DNA of 64,000 bases from positions 40,244 through 104,243 of the forward strand of contig NZ_WEGK01000024.1 of the NCBI RefSeq assembly GCF_009604405.1, written 5' to 3'. The translations under genes and the position numbers were made by a program. Below the pieces are notes generated by a model that was not told the DNA's origin, searched no databases, and saw only the letters and a program-made list of their open reading frames with translations. Below are positions 42,060 through 50,260 of this stretch, in pieces (position 1 is the first letter of the stretch; each line of letters starts with the position of its first letter). Origin of the DNA: Nocardia macrotermitis. Its GTDB lineage: Bacteria; Actinomycetota; Actinomycetes; Mycobacteriales; Mycobacteriaceae.

Positions 42060-42872
42060 ATGTCCCTCGAGGACAACGAGTTCGATACGCGGCAGGCGCA
42101 TTCGGCGCGCATGTACGACTACTACCTCGGGGGCAAGGACAACTATCCGGCCGACCGCGAGGCCGCCTCGCAGGTGATGAACATCTTCCCGGAGGTCGGG
42201 CAGGCCGCGCGCGCCAATCGCGAGTTCATGCTGCGCGCGGTGACCGCGGCCGCGGAGTCCGGGATCGATCAATTCCTGGACGTCGGCACCGGCATCCCGA
42301 CCACCCCGAATCTGCATCACGCCGCCCAGGCGGTGAACCGCGCGGCGCGAGTTGTCTACGCGGACAACGATCCACTGGTCCTCACCCACGCCCGCGCGCT
42401 GATGACGGGTTCGGACGAGGGACGGACCGCTTTCGTACTGGCCGATGTGCACGAGGCCCAACAGATCTTCGGTTCCGCCGAATTCGCCGACATCATCGAC
42501 CTGTCCCGGCCGGTCGCGGTGAGCCTGGTCGCGCTGCTGCACTTCGTCGTCGAGAATCCGGCCGGGGTGGTGAAACAGCTGATGGACGCGGTGCCCTCGG
42601 GTTCCTGGCTGATCGTCTCGCACGGCGCGGCCGATCTGGACCCGGAGCGTTTCGCGGAGCTGAAACGGATCTACGACTCCTCGGGCGTGCCGATCATGTG
42701 GCGGACACGCGACGAAGTCACCGCGCTGTTCGAGGGTTTCGACCTGCTCGAGCCCGGAGTTGTGCCGCCGCACCGGTGGCGGCCGTCGGATCGGTTCTTC
42801 CTGCGCGAGGAGGTGCTGGCGGAGATGGATCGGGTGTACGGGCAGTACGCGGCGGTCGCGATCAAACCCTGA
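42060..42872 (+). CDS. DUF574-type S-adenosyl methyltransferase
   Basis: A 270-residue putative SAM-dependent methyltransferase of the actinobacterial DUF574 (PF04672) family. The family motifs are present: HSARMYDYYLGGKDNYPADREAA, FLDVGTGIPTTPNLH (the SAM glycine loop), VYADNDPLVLTHARAL and a C-terminal WRPSD ... FF ... YAAVA. The ATG at 42060 is supported by GGTGAGGAG eight bases upstream; the open frame begins earlier, but the extra 57 residues have no match to the family. Substrates of this widespread family are unknown. A hairpin terminator follows the stop codon. Confidence 0.88.
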   Translation: MSLEDNEFDTRQAHSARMYDYYLGGKDNYPADREAASQVMNIFPEVGQAARANREFMLRAVTAAAESGIDQFLDVGTGIPTTPNLHHAAQAVNRAARVVYADNDPLVLTHARALMTGSDEGRTAFVLADVHEAQQIFGSAEFADIIDLSRPVAVSLVALLHFVVENPAGVVKQLMDAVPSGSWLIVSHGAADLDPERFAELKRIYDSSGVPIMWRTRDEVTALFEGFDLLEPGVVPPHRWRPSDRFFLREEVLAEMDRVYGQYAAVAIKP

Positions 42873-42900
42873 GCCAGCGGCCGTTCCCAACACCGCTGGC
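42873..42900. terminator. Hairpin after the methyltransferase gene
   Basis: GCCAGCGG and CCGCTGGC form a perfect 8-bp stem around 12 bases, directly after the stop at 42872 and 20 bases from the convergent stop at 42921. It probably ends transcription from both sides. Confidence 0.7.
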
Positions 42901-42920
42901 GGCTGCACCCTGTTCCTGTT

Positions 42921-43391
42921 CTATCCGGCCGGGTAGGTGCCCTTGATGACGAAGTAGGAGCCGCGGATGGTGCCGGCCAGCTTCGACTTCTGCCGCGCGA
43001 ATTTGAAGGCGGACAGTTCGGCGGGGATCTCCATGCCGTCGGAGAGTTTGAAGCCGACCGCGCGTTTGCCGCCGTCGTCGAGCGTGTACATCACGTTGAT
43101 CGAGAGCCCGCTCTCGTAGAACACGTACGCGATGTAGATGTTCTCGACCTGAAAAGCGGTGGCCTCCAATGGTTTCGACTCGATGACCAGTCCCCGCTCG
43201 TCCGCGAGGATCCGGCTCACCCACTCGACGGCCGGCGCGGCCTCCTGCGCCGGCTCGACCACGAAGACGTGGTCGTACTTGTTCTTGAAGTACCGCGCCT
43301 CGTTCGCCCGCAACCCGGCCAGCGCCGCCGCCACCGGCGACGACTCCAGTCCCACGGTCGAAACATCGGTGAAGTCCACTGTGTAGGGCAT
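42921..43391 (-). CDS. Hypothetical protein
   Basis: A 156-residue soluble protein I cannot place in a family. The ATG at 43391 has AGGAG nine bases upstream. It starts MPYTVDFTDVSTVGLESSP and continues with an alpha/beta pattern (YDHVFVVEPAQEAAPAVEWVSRILADERGLVIESK, INVMYTLDDGGKRAVGFKLSDG). No catalytic motif stands out. It is the second gene on this strand after the DUF1345 membrane protein gene (80 bases away). Confidence 0.6.
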   Translation of the reverse strand: MPYTVDFTDVSTVGLESSPVAAALAGLRANEARYFKNKYDHVFVVEPAQEAAPAVEWVSRILADERGLVIESKPLEATAFQVENIYIAYVFYESGLSINVMYTLDDGGKRAVGFKLSDGMEIPAELSAFKFARQKSKLAGTIRGSYFVIKGTYPAG

Positions 43392-43471
43392 GACGAACTC
43401 CTCAGCTCTCAGCCGCAAGGTCTCGGCCGGACTCTACCGCCTCGCGTGCAAGCTCTCGGCAACTTGCGCGG

Positions 43472-44149
43472 TCATTTCAGCACGTTGACCGCGCGGGCGA
43501 TGACCAGGATCCCGGTCACGAAGGAGATCCCGGCCTGCACGGCCATCATCATCTTGGCCCAGCGGGACAGCGGCATCACATCGGTCGGACTGAACGCGGT
43601 CGCGTTGGTGAAGGCCAGATAGAGGTAGTCGACGAATTCCGGCTCCCAGTTCCGATCCGCGAGCTTGCCCAACTGCATCTGCGGAAACAGCAGATCGGGA
43701 TGTTTCTTACGCCCGTGCGCCCGGGCCGCCGGCCCACCCCGATCGAACTCCCAGTACCACAGCGCGAACACCAGCACATTCGTCAACCAGACCTCGGCCC
43801 CCGACGACAGCAACACCCCCGGACTGTCACTGAGCTTCCCATCGATCAACCCCTCCACCAGCCGATAAGCCGACCACACCGTGGTCACGCTCAACAACCC
43901 CGACAACGTCAACCCCGCCCACCGCAACCACCGCGCCTCCCGATCGATCCGCACCGGATTCGCCACGATCAACACCACCAACAACACCAACGCCAACCCC
44001 GGAATCAACACCCCTGGCCGCATCGTCAACCGATCCGGCAAAACCCACTGCAACCCGATAACCACCAGCACCGCCACACTGGCCGCCACCCGAGATTCCC
44101 CCGCACTACGCCGAGCCCAAGCCGGCACCACCTCGTTCTCATCACCCAT
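43472..44149 (-). CDS. DUF1345-like membrane protein
   Basis: A 225-residue integral membrane protein with about five helices. The C-terminal part (LWYWEFDRGGPAARAHGRKKHPDLLFPQM ... FVDYLYLAFTNATAFSPTDVMPLSRWAKMMMAVQAGIS) is characteristic of the DUF1345 group. The SPTD motif before the last helices recalls the selectivity region of two-pore channel-like proteins, so an ion-channel role is possible but unproven. The ATG at 44149 is preferred over an upstream ATG at 44194. A 39-bp piece of its 3' coding sequence recurs at 44527-44565. Confidence 0.8.
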   Translation of the reverse strand: MGDENEVVPAWARRSAGESRVAASVAVLVVIGLQWVLPDRLTMRPGVLIPGLALVLLVVLIVANPVRIDREARWLRWAGLTLSGLLSVTTVWSAYRLVEGLIDGKLSDSPGVLLSSGAEVWLTNVLVFALWYWEFDRGGPAARAHGRKKHPDLLFPQMQLGKLADRNWEPEFVDYLYLAFTNATAFSPTDVMPLSRWAKMMMAVQAGISFVTGILVIARAVNVLK

Positions 44150-44411
44150 CGCGCCAGTATTCCCGCCACCCCGCCCCCACACCCGAACTTCCACCCGACC
44201 CGCCCGGCGCCGTTCTCGAGTCGGACTGCCGTGCGCCCGGCAATCTGCCTGGCGCTGGCTCGGCCGCCAGCGAGAACCTGCCCGGCCGGTCTCATCACCC
44301 GAATCAGCGAATGGTCACGAAACTTGTTTCACCTCAACTTATCCCGACGGAACCGGCACTCTGAGACGTGGCTGCCTCGACTGTTCACGCTGACCGGGTC
44401 GACGTCGTTCT

Positions 44412-44499
44412 GCTTGACAATCTGCCGACAGGTTGCTTGATAATCTGCCGAGGGTTCCGGTGATAATCTGCCGACGTAGTGCTTGATAATCTGCCGACC
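44412..44499. repeat. Four-fold TTGATAATCTGCCGA repeat
   Basis: Four near-identical copies of GCTTGATAATCTGCCGA at about 44412, 44435, 44459 and 44481, spaced 22-24 bases apart and all in the same direction. The sequence is AT-richer than the surroundings. Multiple short direct repeats of this kind are typical of the ends of IS21-like elements, where they bind transposase, but no transposase gene or second end is present. A solo end or deletion remnant is the best guess. Confidence 0.6.
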
Positions 44500-44526
44500 G
44501 TTGGCGCTGCGGACAACGGGACAGTG

Positions 44527-44565
44527 GACCGCGCGGGCGATGGCCGAGATCCCGGTTACGAAGGT
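44527..44565. pseudogene. Partial copy of the DUF1345 gene 3' end
   Basis: Thirty-nine bases match 43487-43525 (coding for the last residues of the DUF1345 protein) with about five differences. It lies between the short direct repeats and the antitoxin gene. It may mark a duplication or rearrangement junction. Confidence 0.55.
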
Positions 44566-44581
44566 ACTTGCCCGCGGTGAA

Positions 44582-44872
44582 CTACATGGCCTCGAATCGA
44601 GCGATGAACGTCAGGCCGAGAGCCTCGGCGAGCCGATCCAATGTCGCGATCGTAGGCGTACCTCCACCGCCCTCGATCCGCGACAACGACGGCTGCGGGA
44701 TGCCCGCCCGACGCGCAACCTCCGTCTGGGTCAGACCCAGTTCGAGACGACGTGCCCGAACCGCTTCGGCAAGCTCGTACGCGCGGCGTGCATCCTCGTA
44801 TGCGCGCCGCATCTCCGGGCTGAGTCCGTCGGTATTTCCCTGACGCATCTTCCAGCGCCGATGCGCGGCCAT
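44582..44872 (-). CDS. XRE/HigA-type antitoxin
   Basis: A 96-residue DNA-binding protein with a Cro/C1-type HTH near its C-terminus (RRLELGLTQTEVARRAGIPQPSLSRIEGGGGTPTIATLDRLAEALG). The N-terminal half is a helical region (MRRAYEDARRAYELAEAVRAR) typical of HigA-type antitoxins encoded downstream of RelE/HigB toxins. The ATG at 44872 follows CAGGAGGATC, a strong ribosome binding site. Directly upstream lies a decayed toxin gene, so this looks like an orphan antitoxin. Confidence 0.78.
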   Translation of the reverse strand: MAAHRRWKMRQGNTDGLSPEMRRAYEDARRAYELAEAVRARRLELGLTQTEVARRAGIPQPSLSRIEGGGGTPTIATLDRLAEALGLTFIARFEAM

Positions 44873-44924
44873 CAGATCCTCCTGTCGTAGACGGCGCATG
44901 GTCGTGGTCGGGGCCTCCGGTGAG

Positions 44925-45053
44925 GCACCGCCTCATTGCGAGCCGAGCACGCTCAACCTCGGTCGTCTCCCGCTGACGGGACTTCGTGAACACCGTGAGC
45001 AATACGATCCGCTCCTGCGGTGCGAGCCGGTTCCCGTTTCGCTTCGAGATCAT
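44925..45053 (-). pseudogene. Remnant of a RelE/HigB-type toxin
   Basis: The minus strand encodes RIVLLTVFTKSRQRETTEVERARLAMRR, the conserved C-terminal end of RelE/HigB-like RNase toxins. There is no toxin N-terminus in the same frame. A neighbouring frame reads EIDDLEAKREPARTAGADRI just before it, and no stop codon ends the toxin frame before the antitoxin gene, so at least two frameshifts must be assumed. The toxin is probably inactive. Confidence 0.5.
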
Positions 45054-45106
45054 CGATTTCGGTTGCCGGTCGGTGGGGTGGGGAGCGGGCTCGAGCGTGC
45101 CGGGAG

Positions 45107-45691
45107 CTATCGGATTCTGTCCTGGATTTCGGAGCCGAGCCTGCGGACCAATGCGCGGAGGCGGTCGGGGGTGGCGGATTCGGGTTCGGTGAGGCGGAGT
45201 TGTAGGAGTTCTCGGCCTGCCGCGTGTAGGACGTAGGCGGTGTAGTCGGGGTCTTCGAGGGTTGGATTCGCTTGCAGGAGTTGGTGGATGAAGTATTTGC
45301 GGACCGCGGATTGGGAGCGGGCGAGGCGTTCGTAGAGTTCGGGTGGGGCGCCTTCGGGTGGGAAGAGGAACAGGCGCCAGGTGTCGGGGTGGGCGTCGAC
45401 GGCTTGCAGGATGGCGTCGAAGACGTGCAGGGCGTCGGTGTCGCCGTCGGGGCCGACGGCCTCGTGGAACTGGGCTGCGGCGCGGGCCACCTCGCGGTCG
45501 ATCAGGGCCACGAACAGGCCCGCGAGATCGCCGAACTGCTGGTAGAGCAGGGAGCGGTTGACGCCGGCCGCGTCGGCGATGCGGTTCGGGGTGGCGGCGT
45601 GGAAACCTTCGGCGTTGATGATCTTGTGCGCGACGTCGAGGATCTGCTCCCGTCGTTCCTCGGCGGTCATTCGTCGTCGCTGCGGGTTCAC
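45107..45691 (-). CDS. TetR-family regulator
   Basis: A TetR-type repressor of about 194 residues. The N-terminal HTH (EERREQILDVAHKIINAEGFHAATPNRIADAAGVNRSLLYQQFGDLAGLFVALID) is clear, and the C-terminal ligand domain is unassigned. The GTG at 45691 is preferred; an in-frame GTG at 45712 lies within the promoter. It is divergent from the MpaB-type oxygenase gene, and an ACTAACA-N3-TGTTAGT palindrome lies between them, so it probably represses both genes. Confidence 0.87.
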   Translation of the reverse strand: MNPQRRRMTAEERREQILDVAHKIINAEGFHAATPNRIADAAGVNRSLLYQQFGDLAGLFVALIDREVARAAAQFHEAVGPDGDTDALHVFDAILQAVDAHPDTWRLFLFPPEGAPPELYERLARSQSAVRKYFIHQLLQANPTLEDPDYTAYVLHAAGRELLQLRLTEPESATPDRLRALVRRLGSEIQDRIR

Positions 45692-45727
45692 CCTTGACAG
45701 GGTAACTAACACTTCGTGAGTATGGTT

Positions 45728-45744
45728 ACTAACATCTTGTTAGT
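45728..45744. promoter_or_regulatory. TetR operator: ACTAACA-N3-TGTTAGT
   Basis: A perfect 7-bp inverted repeat with a 3-base centre, 18 bases before the oxygenase start. Another ACTAACA half site lies at 45705-45711, within the TetR gene's own start region. Its spacing and position suit a TetR-type repressor. Confidence 0.72.
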
Positions 45745-45761
45745 TTCTGCTGGAGGCCTCG

Positions 45762-47084
45762 ATGACGACGCACTATCCCGAGCTGGCGCGGCGCGTGCGC
45801 AGTCAGCGTGAGTTACAGCCGGAGCTCTACGGCGGGATCGATTTCGACGCCGCGCCCTACCGCCTCACCATCGATCCGGACGACGCCTCGGCGCTGCCGA
45901 AATGGGTCGCCGAACGCACCCCGATCCTGACCGATGAGCGTGTGGTGGAACTGATTTCGACCGCCACCATGCTGGGCGACACGGTCGCGGATCCGTTCGC
46001 CGCGCTGATGTCGCGGCACAGCGTGACCAGTCTGGTCGGCATGGTCCGGCAGGCTTGCCGCGAGGGCGTCGACGCGGTGCCGGACGCGCCGCCGGAACTG
46101 GTCGCGTTCATCGCCGATATGGAGGCCGCGCCCGAGTGGCTCGATATGGACATGGTGCGCAAGGGCGCTCGCCAGGCCCGGATCGAGTCGGCGCTGCTGT
46201 CGCCGTTCATCACGCGCGGTGCGTTCATCGCGACGTTCACCAATACCTATGCGGCGCTGCCGATGGCGCTGACCGGGGCGTTGTCGGGGCGGCGCGCGGC
46301 CAGGCGGGTCAACGAGACGGCCAACTTCTTCGCGGTCACCACGCTGCCGGACGCGCTGGACCGCCACGGTCCGGGTTTCGAGGCCGCGGCCATGGTGCGG
46401 CTGATGCATTCGATGGTCCGCTACAACGCGCTCGAACGTTCGGATCGCTGGGATCCGGAGGTGTACGGGGTGCCGGTGCCGCAGGTCGACCAGATGCCCG
46501 CCGGGATGATCGGGCTGTATCTCCTTGCGCAACAGATACATCGGAAGGGACGCACCGAATTCACTTCCGGTGAGCGTGCGGTGGTCGAATTCGCACGGTA
46601 CCGCTGTTTTCTGCTCGGGCTGCCGGAGGAACTGCTGCCGACCACGGCCGAGGGGATCATCCAGGTCTTCCATGCCCGCGCGGCGCTGCTGCGTGACGGG
46701 TTCGACGATGCGACCTGCGGCGGGTTGATTCGCTCGACGATGGCGGCCTATCTGCGTTCGGGGGAGACGCGGTTCGACCGGATCGCCGACTCGGTCGAGA
46801 AGAGTTACAGCACAGCGGGTTTCGTGATCGCGTTCTGTCACGGGAATCGGCATGTCGCGCGGCGCATGGGGGTGTCGATCGGGGTGGGCGATCTGGCGCG
46901 CATCGCTGTGACCGCGCCCTTCATCATCGGGCGATTATTGGTTGTGACTGCGGCTAATCGGGTTCCGGTGTTGCGTCCGGCCATCGATCGGTACATCGTG
47001 CGGTTGGTGAAGCGTCGTCTTGCTGCCTATGGGAATCCTGAATTCGTCAGCGACGCAAAGAATTACACGCCTATCGCGCATTGA
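45762..47084 (+). CDS. MpaB-family oxygenase (DUF2236)
   Basis: A 440-residue protein of the MpaB/DUF2236 family, heme-dependent oxygenases related to latex clearing protein. Family-type segments include SRHSVTSLVGMVRQACREGVDA, RGAFIATFTNTYAALPMALTGALSG, MVRLMHSMVRYNAL and the ending DRYIVRLVKRRLAAYGNP. Length agrees with the family. The ATG follows GGAGG. It is divergent from its likely TetR regulator. A hypervariable 16-bp repeat starts directly after its stop codon. Substrate unknown. Confidence 0.85.
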   Translation: MTTHYPELARRVRSQRELQPELYGGIDFDAAPYRLTIDPDDASALPKWVAERTPILTDERVVELISTATMLGDTVADPFAALMSRHSVTSLVGMVRQACREGVDAVPDAPPELVAFIADMEAAPEWLDMDMVRKGARQARIESALLSPFITRGAFIATFTNTYAALPMALTGALSGRRAARRVNETANFFAVTTLPDALDRHGPGFEAAAMVRLMHSMVRYNALERSDRWDPEVYGVPVPQVDQMPAGMIGLYLLAQQIHRKGRTEFTSGERAVVEFARYRCFLLGLPEELLPTTAEGIIQVFHARAALLRDGFDDATCGGLIRSTMAAYLRSGETRFDRIADSVEKSYSTAGFVIAFCHGNRHVARRMGVSIGVGDLARIAVTAPFIIGRLLVVTAANRVPVLRPAIDRYIVRLVKRRLAAYGNPEFVSDAKNYTPIAH

Positions 47085-47370
47085 GTGTGCGGCGCGTTGA
47101 GTGGGCGGCGCATTGAGTGGGCGTTGAGTGGGCGGCGCGCTGAGTGGGCGGCGCGTTGAGTGGGCGGCGCGTTGAGTGGGCGGCGCGTTGAGTGGGCGGC
47201 GCGCTGAGTGGGCGGCGCGCTGAGTGGGCCGCGTATTGAGTGGGCGGCGCGTTGAGTGGGCGGCGCGTTGAGTCGGCGGCGCGTTGAGTCGGCGGCGCGT
47301 TGAGTCGGCGGCGCGTTGAGTGGGCCGCGCAGTGAGTGGGCAGCGCGTTGAGTCGGCGCGCGTTGAGTTG
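47085..47370. repeat. 16-bp tandem repeat
   Basis: About 17 imperfect copies of TGAGTGGGCGGCGCGT, with variants such as AGTCGGCGG, in a head-to-tail array that begins at the stop codon of the MpaB-family gene. No coding character is seen on either strand; the long minus-strand frame through it is an artefact of the repeat period. The array ends next to a fragment of a secreted-protein gene. Confidence 0.85.
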
Positions 47371-47528
47371 GCCGGGCGCTGGATCCGACTCGCTGTGCTG
47401 ACACGATCGGCCCGGTCGCGGTCACCGTGGGGGCGGCGGGCAGCGCCGGGTGCGGCGGCTCCACCGGGACCGGCAGTGCGGATTCGATCCCGGTGCTCGG
47501 CAACCTGCTCAGCGCGCTCGGGCTCTGA
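47367..47528 (+). pseudogene. C-terminal fragment of a small secreted protein
   Basis: An open frame of 53 codons without a start reads ADTIGPVAVTVGAAGSAGCGG ... SIPVLGNLLSALGL and then stops. This Gly/Ser/Val-rich ending is typical of small exported actinobacterial proteins. The expected N-terminus with its signal peptide is missing; the 16-bp repeat array stands in its place. I read this as a gene that lost its 5' half. Confidence 0.45.
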
Positions 47529-47546
47529 ACCCGAACCTCTTCTTGC

Positions 47547-48113
47547 TCAGGGGTTTTCGTAGGTCCCGTCCAGACGCGCGCGTCCGATGACGTGGCCCGT
47601 GATCGCCGCGATCGTCTGGTCGAGGGTGAAACTCGCCGGTAGATCCGGGGCATGGTCGAGGGCGAAGAGCTGGAAGACGTACGAGTGCGGTCCGTGCGAG
47701 CGGATCGGCATCGGGCCTGCCCAGCCGCGTCGGCCGAGCGGGCCTTTGCCATGCCGTAGGTGCGGGATCGGGCTCGGGTCGGCGAGGGCGTTGTCCGGGA
47801 GTGCGCGCAGTTCCGGATCGATGCCGACGGTCAGGGCATGTGTGGCCGGTTTGCCCATGGGAACATCGGGATCCTGCGCGACGAGCACGAGTTCGACTGT
47901 GCCGGAAGGGGGTTCGGTCCAGGCCAGCGCCGGGGAGACATTCGCGCCGAACATCCGACCGCGATATTCGATCGGTATGGGCGTCTCGTGGGCGAAGGCG
48001 GGACTGGTCAGGGTGAAGTTCTCCGGAGCCTGAAGTTCGGGGTGGGCCCACACCAGGGTGTGGTGACCGGCACGCCGATTGCGCAGGGCAACGCCGAGGG
48101 GATTCGCGGGCAT
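47547..48113 (-). CDS. YbhB/YbcL-type PEBP protein
   Basis: A 188-residue phosphatidylethanolamine-binding (Raf-kinase-inhibitor-like) protein. Landmarks are FTLTSPAFAHETPIPIEYRG, NVSPALAWTEPPSGTVELVLVAQDPDVPMG, HALTVGIDPEL and the HSYVFQLFALD segment that forms the ligand pocket. The ATG at 48113 is supported by GGAGGAG at good spacing. Bacterial members are soluble and their ligand is usually unknown. It is not linked to an obvious operon partner. Confidence 0.88.
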   Translation of the reverse strand: MPANPLGVALRNRRAGHHTLVWAHPELQAPENFTLTSPAFAHETPIPIEYRGRMFGANVSPALAWTEPPSGTVELVLVAQDPDVPMGKPATHALTVGIDPELRALPDNALADPSPIPHLRHGKGPLGRRGWAGPMPIRSHGPHSYVFQLFALDHAPDLPASFTLDQTIAAITGHVIGRARLDGTYENP

Positions 48114-48279
48114 GAAGCGATACTCCTCCTTCACGTCGACACGCGCACACCGGCTCCCTGTGCTATCGGCAACCCATACTGCTTGCTGGTTCCCGCCGCG
48201 CACCGGTTCACACTCGCGACCCAGCGCACCTCGTCGGTTCGTTTGCTCACCGACTCGCGCAGTTCGCACGTTCAGCCGC

Positions 48280-49512
48280 TCACCGGCTGACGCTGTTCGC
48301 CGCCTGCGGTTCCGGCGATGTGCCGCGGCCGTGCTCGCTGGCCGCGAAGGCTCGCGCTATCAGCGGGCGCGCGAGCCGCGATTGCAGGGCGCGCATTATC
48401 CAGGCGTTGACGCGGATGCCGAGGGCCGAGTTGGGTGCCGCTGCGGCGATGCGGCCGGGTGGGAGTTGTTGTGCGGCAGACACTCTGGGACGCATGGACG
48501 ATTCGAATGCGGCCAGCGCGGCGGGCAGGCGGCCGAGGTCGTGGACGACGTTGGAGGTTCGCAGTGCCGCCGCCAGTTCGTCCGCGCCACGCAGGGCCAG
48601 GGCGGTGCCGAGGCCGCTGAGCGGGCTGGCGCACCATGCGCTGTCGCCGAGCAGGACCACGCGGCCGTCGCGCCAGGTGGGCATGTGGATCTGGTCGAGG
48701 GTGTCCAGCGCGAAGTCGGGGGCTTCGCGGGCGGCGGTCAGAAATTCGGCGGTGCGCCAGCCGACATCGGCGAAAGTGCTTTCCAGCAAGGCGAATTGGG
48801 CTTCGCGGTCGCGATGTGCGGGCAGGGTTTCAGCGGCGAAGGTGAGGCCGATCTCCTGCTGCCCGGGGTGGCCGGGGCGCGCCACCACCGCGCGTCGGCC
48901 GGGGGAGTTGTGGATGAGCATCCAGCCGTCGAGCGTGGGCGTGCCGGGCCGTTCGGTGAGGGTGAACCAGGCGTGCGCCAGGCCGAGCGGTTCGCGGTAG
49001 TTCTCCTCGGGCCCGAAACGCAGTGCGCGAACCTGCGAATGCGTGCCGTCGGCACCGACGACCAGGTCGAATTCCTCCGGCTCGGCAGTGCGGAACCGCG
49101 CCCGGACGCCGCGCTCGGTGTCCTCCAGAGCCGTCACCGTCTCGCCGAAGAGGTGTCGCACGCCGGGCCCCGCCGCTTCGTGGATGATCCGCGCGAGGTC
49201 GCTGCGCAACAGTTCCTCCCGGGATACCAGCCCCCTGCCGTCGAACGCCTCCACCGGCATCGCCGCCAGCCGTCGCTCGTCGGCGTCGATCCACGCCGCG
49301 CCACGCTGCGGGACCAGGCATTCCAGGGCCTGTTCCAGTAATCCGTTTCGCCCCAACACTTCCCGGCAATCGCCGCGCAGGTCGACGGTCTGTCCGCCGG
49401 TGCGCGGAGCCGGGGCGATCTCCGCGACGGTCACCGCCCAGCCGTCGCGTTCGAGCAGCAGGGCAAGGGTGTCACCCGCGATTCCCCCGCCGACGATGAG
49501 TGCTCGTGCCAT
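48280..49512 (-). CDS. FAD-dependent monooxygenase
   Basis: A 410-residue class A flavoprotein hydroxylase. The dinucleotide fold starts ALIVGGGIAGDTLALLLERDGW (GxGxxG), and the second FAD motif is RVVLLGDSAWCASPLSGLGTALALRGADELAAAL; DLVVGADGTHSQVR is the conserved DG motif. The ATG at 49512 follows GGGAGG. These enzymes hydroxylate aromatic or polyketide-type compounds using NAD(P)H and O2. The divergent TetR gene and the palindromes between them suggest substrate-induced expression. Confidence 0.9.
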   Translation of the reverse strand: MARALIVGGGIAGDTLALLLERDGWAVTVAEIAPAPRTGGQTVDLRGDCREVLGRNGLLEQALECLVPQRGAAWIDADERRLAAMPVEAFDGRGLVSREELLRSDLARIIHEAAGPGVRHLFGETVTALEDTERGVRARFRTAEPEEFDLVVGADGTHSQVRALRFGPEENYREPLGLAHAWFTLTERPGTPTLDGWMLIHNSPGRRAVVARPGHPGQQEIGLTFAAETLPAHRDREAQFALLESTFADVGWRTAEFLTAAREAPDFALDTLDQIHMPTWRDGRVVLLGDSAWCASPLSGLGTALALRGADELAAALRTSNVVHDLGRLPAALAAFESSMRPRVSAAQQLPPGRIAAAAPNSALGIRVNAWIMRALQSRLARPLIARAFAASEHGRGTSPEPQAANSVSR

Positions 49513-49534
49513 GGTCGTACCTCCCGCGCCACTG

Positions 49535-49551
49535 ATGCGAACTTTTCGCAT
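49535..49551. promoter_or_regulatory. TetR operator: ATGCGAA-N3-TTCGCAT
   Basis: A perfect 7-bp inverted repeat with a 3-base centre between the FAD-monooxygenase and TetR genes. It is closest to the monooxygenase start (23 bases). Confidence 0.72.
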
Positions 49552-49575
49552 TTACGGTAACCTCGGCCCGCAACT

Positions 49576-49594
49576 AACGCAAATGCTTCGCGTT
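49576..49594. promoter_or_regulatory. Second TetR-type site, AACGC...GCGTT
   Basis: AACGCAA and TTCGCGTT flank ATGC, giving an imperfect palindrome similar to the neighbouring ATGCGAA site (shared CGAA/TTCG arms). It lies 12 bases before the TetR start and may serve for autoregulation. Confidence 0.6.
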
Positions 49595-49605
49595 AATATG
49601 AGTCC

Positions 49606-50256
49606 ATGCCCCAAGCAACCGGAGTGACCCGACCCGGCGGCCGCACCGCCCGCACCAGGGCGGCCGTCCACGCGGCCACCCGCGAGCTGCTCGCCGAATC
49701 CGCCGACGGCACCGTCGAAATCGCCGCCGTGGCAGCACGTTCGGGGGTGCACGTCGCCACCATCTACCGCCGGTGGCGCTCGGCCGAGGGGCTGATCATC
49801 GATACGATCGTCGCCGAATTGTCCACGCGCGCACCGCTTCCCGCGACCGGCGACCTGCGCGCGGACCTCCTGGTCTGGACCACGAATCTGCTGCGCGACG
49901 TCCGCGGCCCCAACTCCCTGGCCTTCCTGCGCGCCCTCACCCGCGCCGGAGGCACCGGCGAAACCGAACTGATCGACGCCGCGAAATTCCTCGAGCCGCG
50001 CGCCCGCGAAATCCAGGCCACCCTCGACGCCAGCGGCGCCACCGTCCTGGACGGCACCGACATCGTCGAACTCATCCTGTCCCCGACCTACATCCGCGCC
50101 CTGGTCTCCGCCCCCCTGGATCCGGATACCGACGCCCCGCGCCTGGTCGACAACGTCATCGCCGTCCGCGATCATCGGGCGCGCGCAGCTGAGCGCGGAC
50201 CCATGCTGCGCCCGAACGCGATCACCAGCATGATGGGGGCATGTCTGAACGGGTAG
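49606..50256 (+). CDS. TetR-family regulator
   Basis: A 216-residue TetR-type repressor. The HTH reads TRAAVHAATRELLAESADGTVEIAAVAARSGVHVATIYRRWRSAEGLIIDTI. The C-terminal domain resembles TetR_C members with a variable ligand pocket. It starts with ATG at 49606 and is divergent from the FAD monooxygenase, its probable target. It ends four bases before the LmeA-like gene, whose expression may be coupled. Confidence 0.87.
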   Translation: MPQATGVTRPGGRTARTRAAVHAATRELLAESADGTVEIAAVAARSGVHVATIYRRWRSAEGLIIDTIVAELSTRAPLPATGDLRADLLVWTTNLLRDVRGPNSLAFLRALTRAGGTGETELIDAAKFLEPRAREIQATLDASGATVLDGTDIVELILSPTYIRALVSAPLDPDTDAPRLVDNVIAVRDHRARAAERGPMLRPNAITSMMGACLNG

Positions 50257-50260
50257 GTGT

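Noticed and set aside
44412..44499. Complete IS21-like element
   Set aside because: Only the short repeats are present; no istA/istB-type genes and no second end were found within the window.
47085..47370. Possible CRISPR array after the MpaB-type gene
   Set aside because: Repeats are contiguous without spacers and the unit is only 16 bases; no cas genes are present.
47063..47752. A minus-strand 229-residue frame with repeated PPTQRAAHS-like units
   Set aside because: The frame is open only because the 16-bp repeat lacks stops in that direction; it has no ribosome binding site and no recognisable domain.
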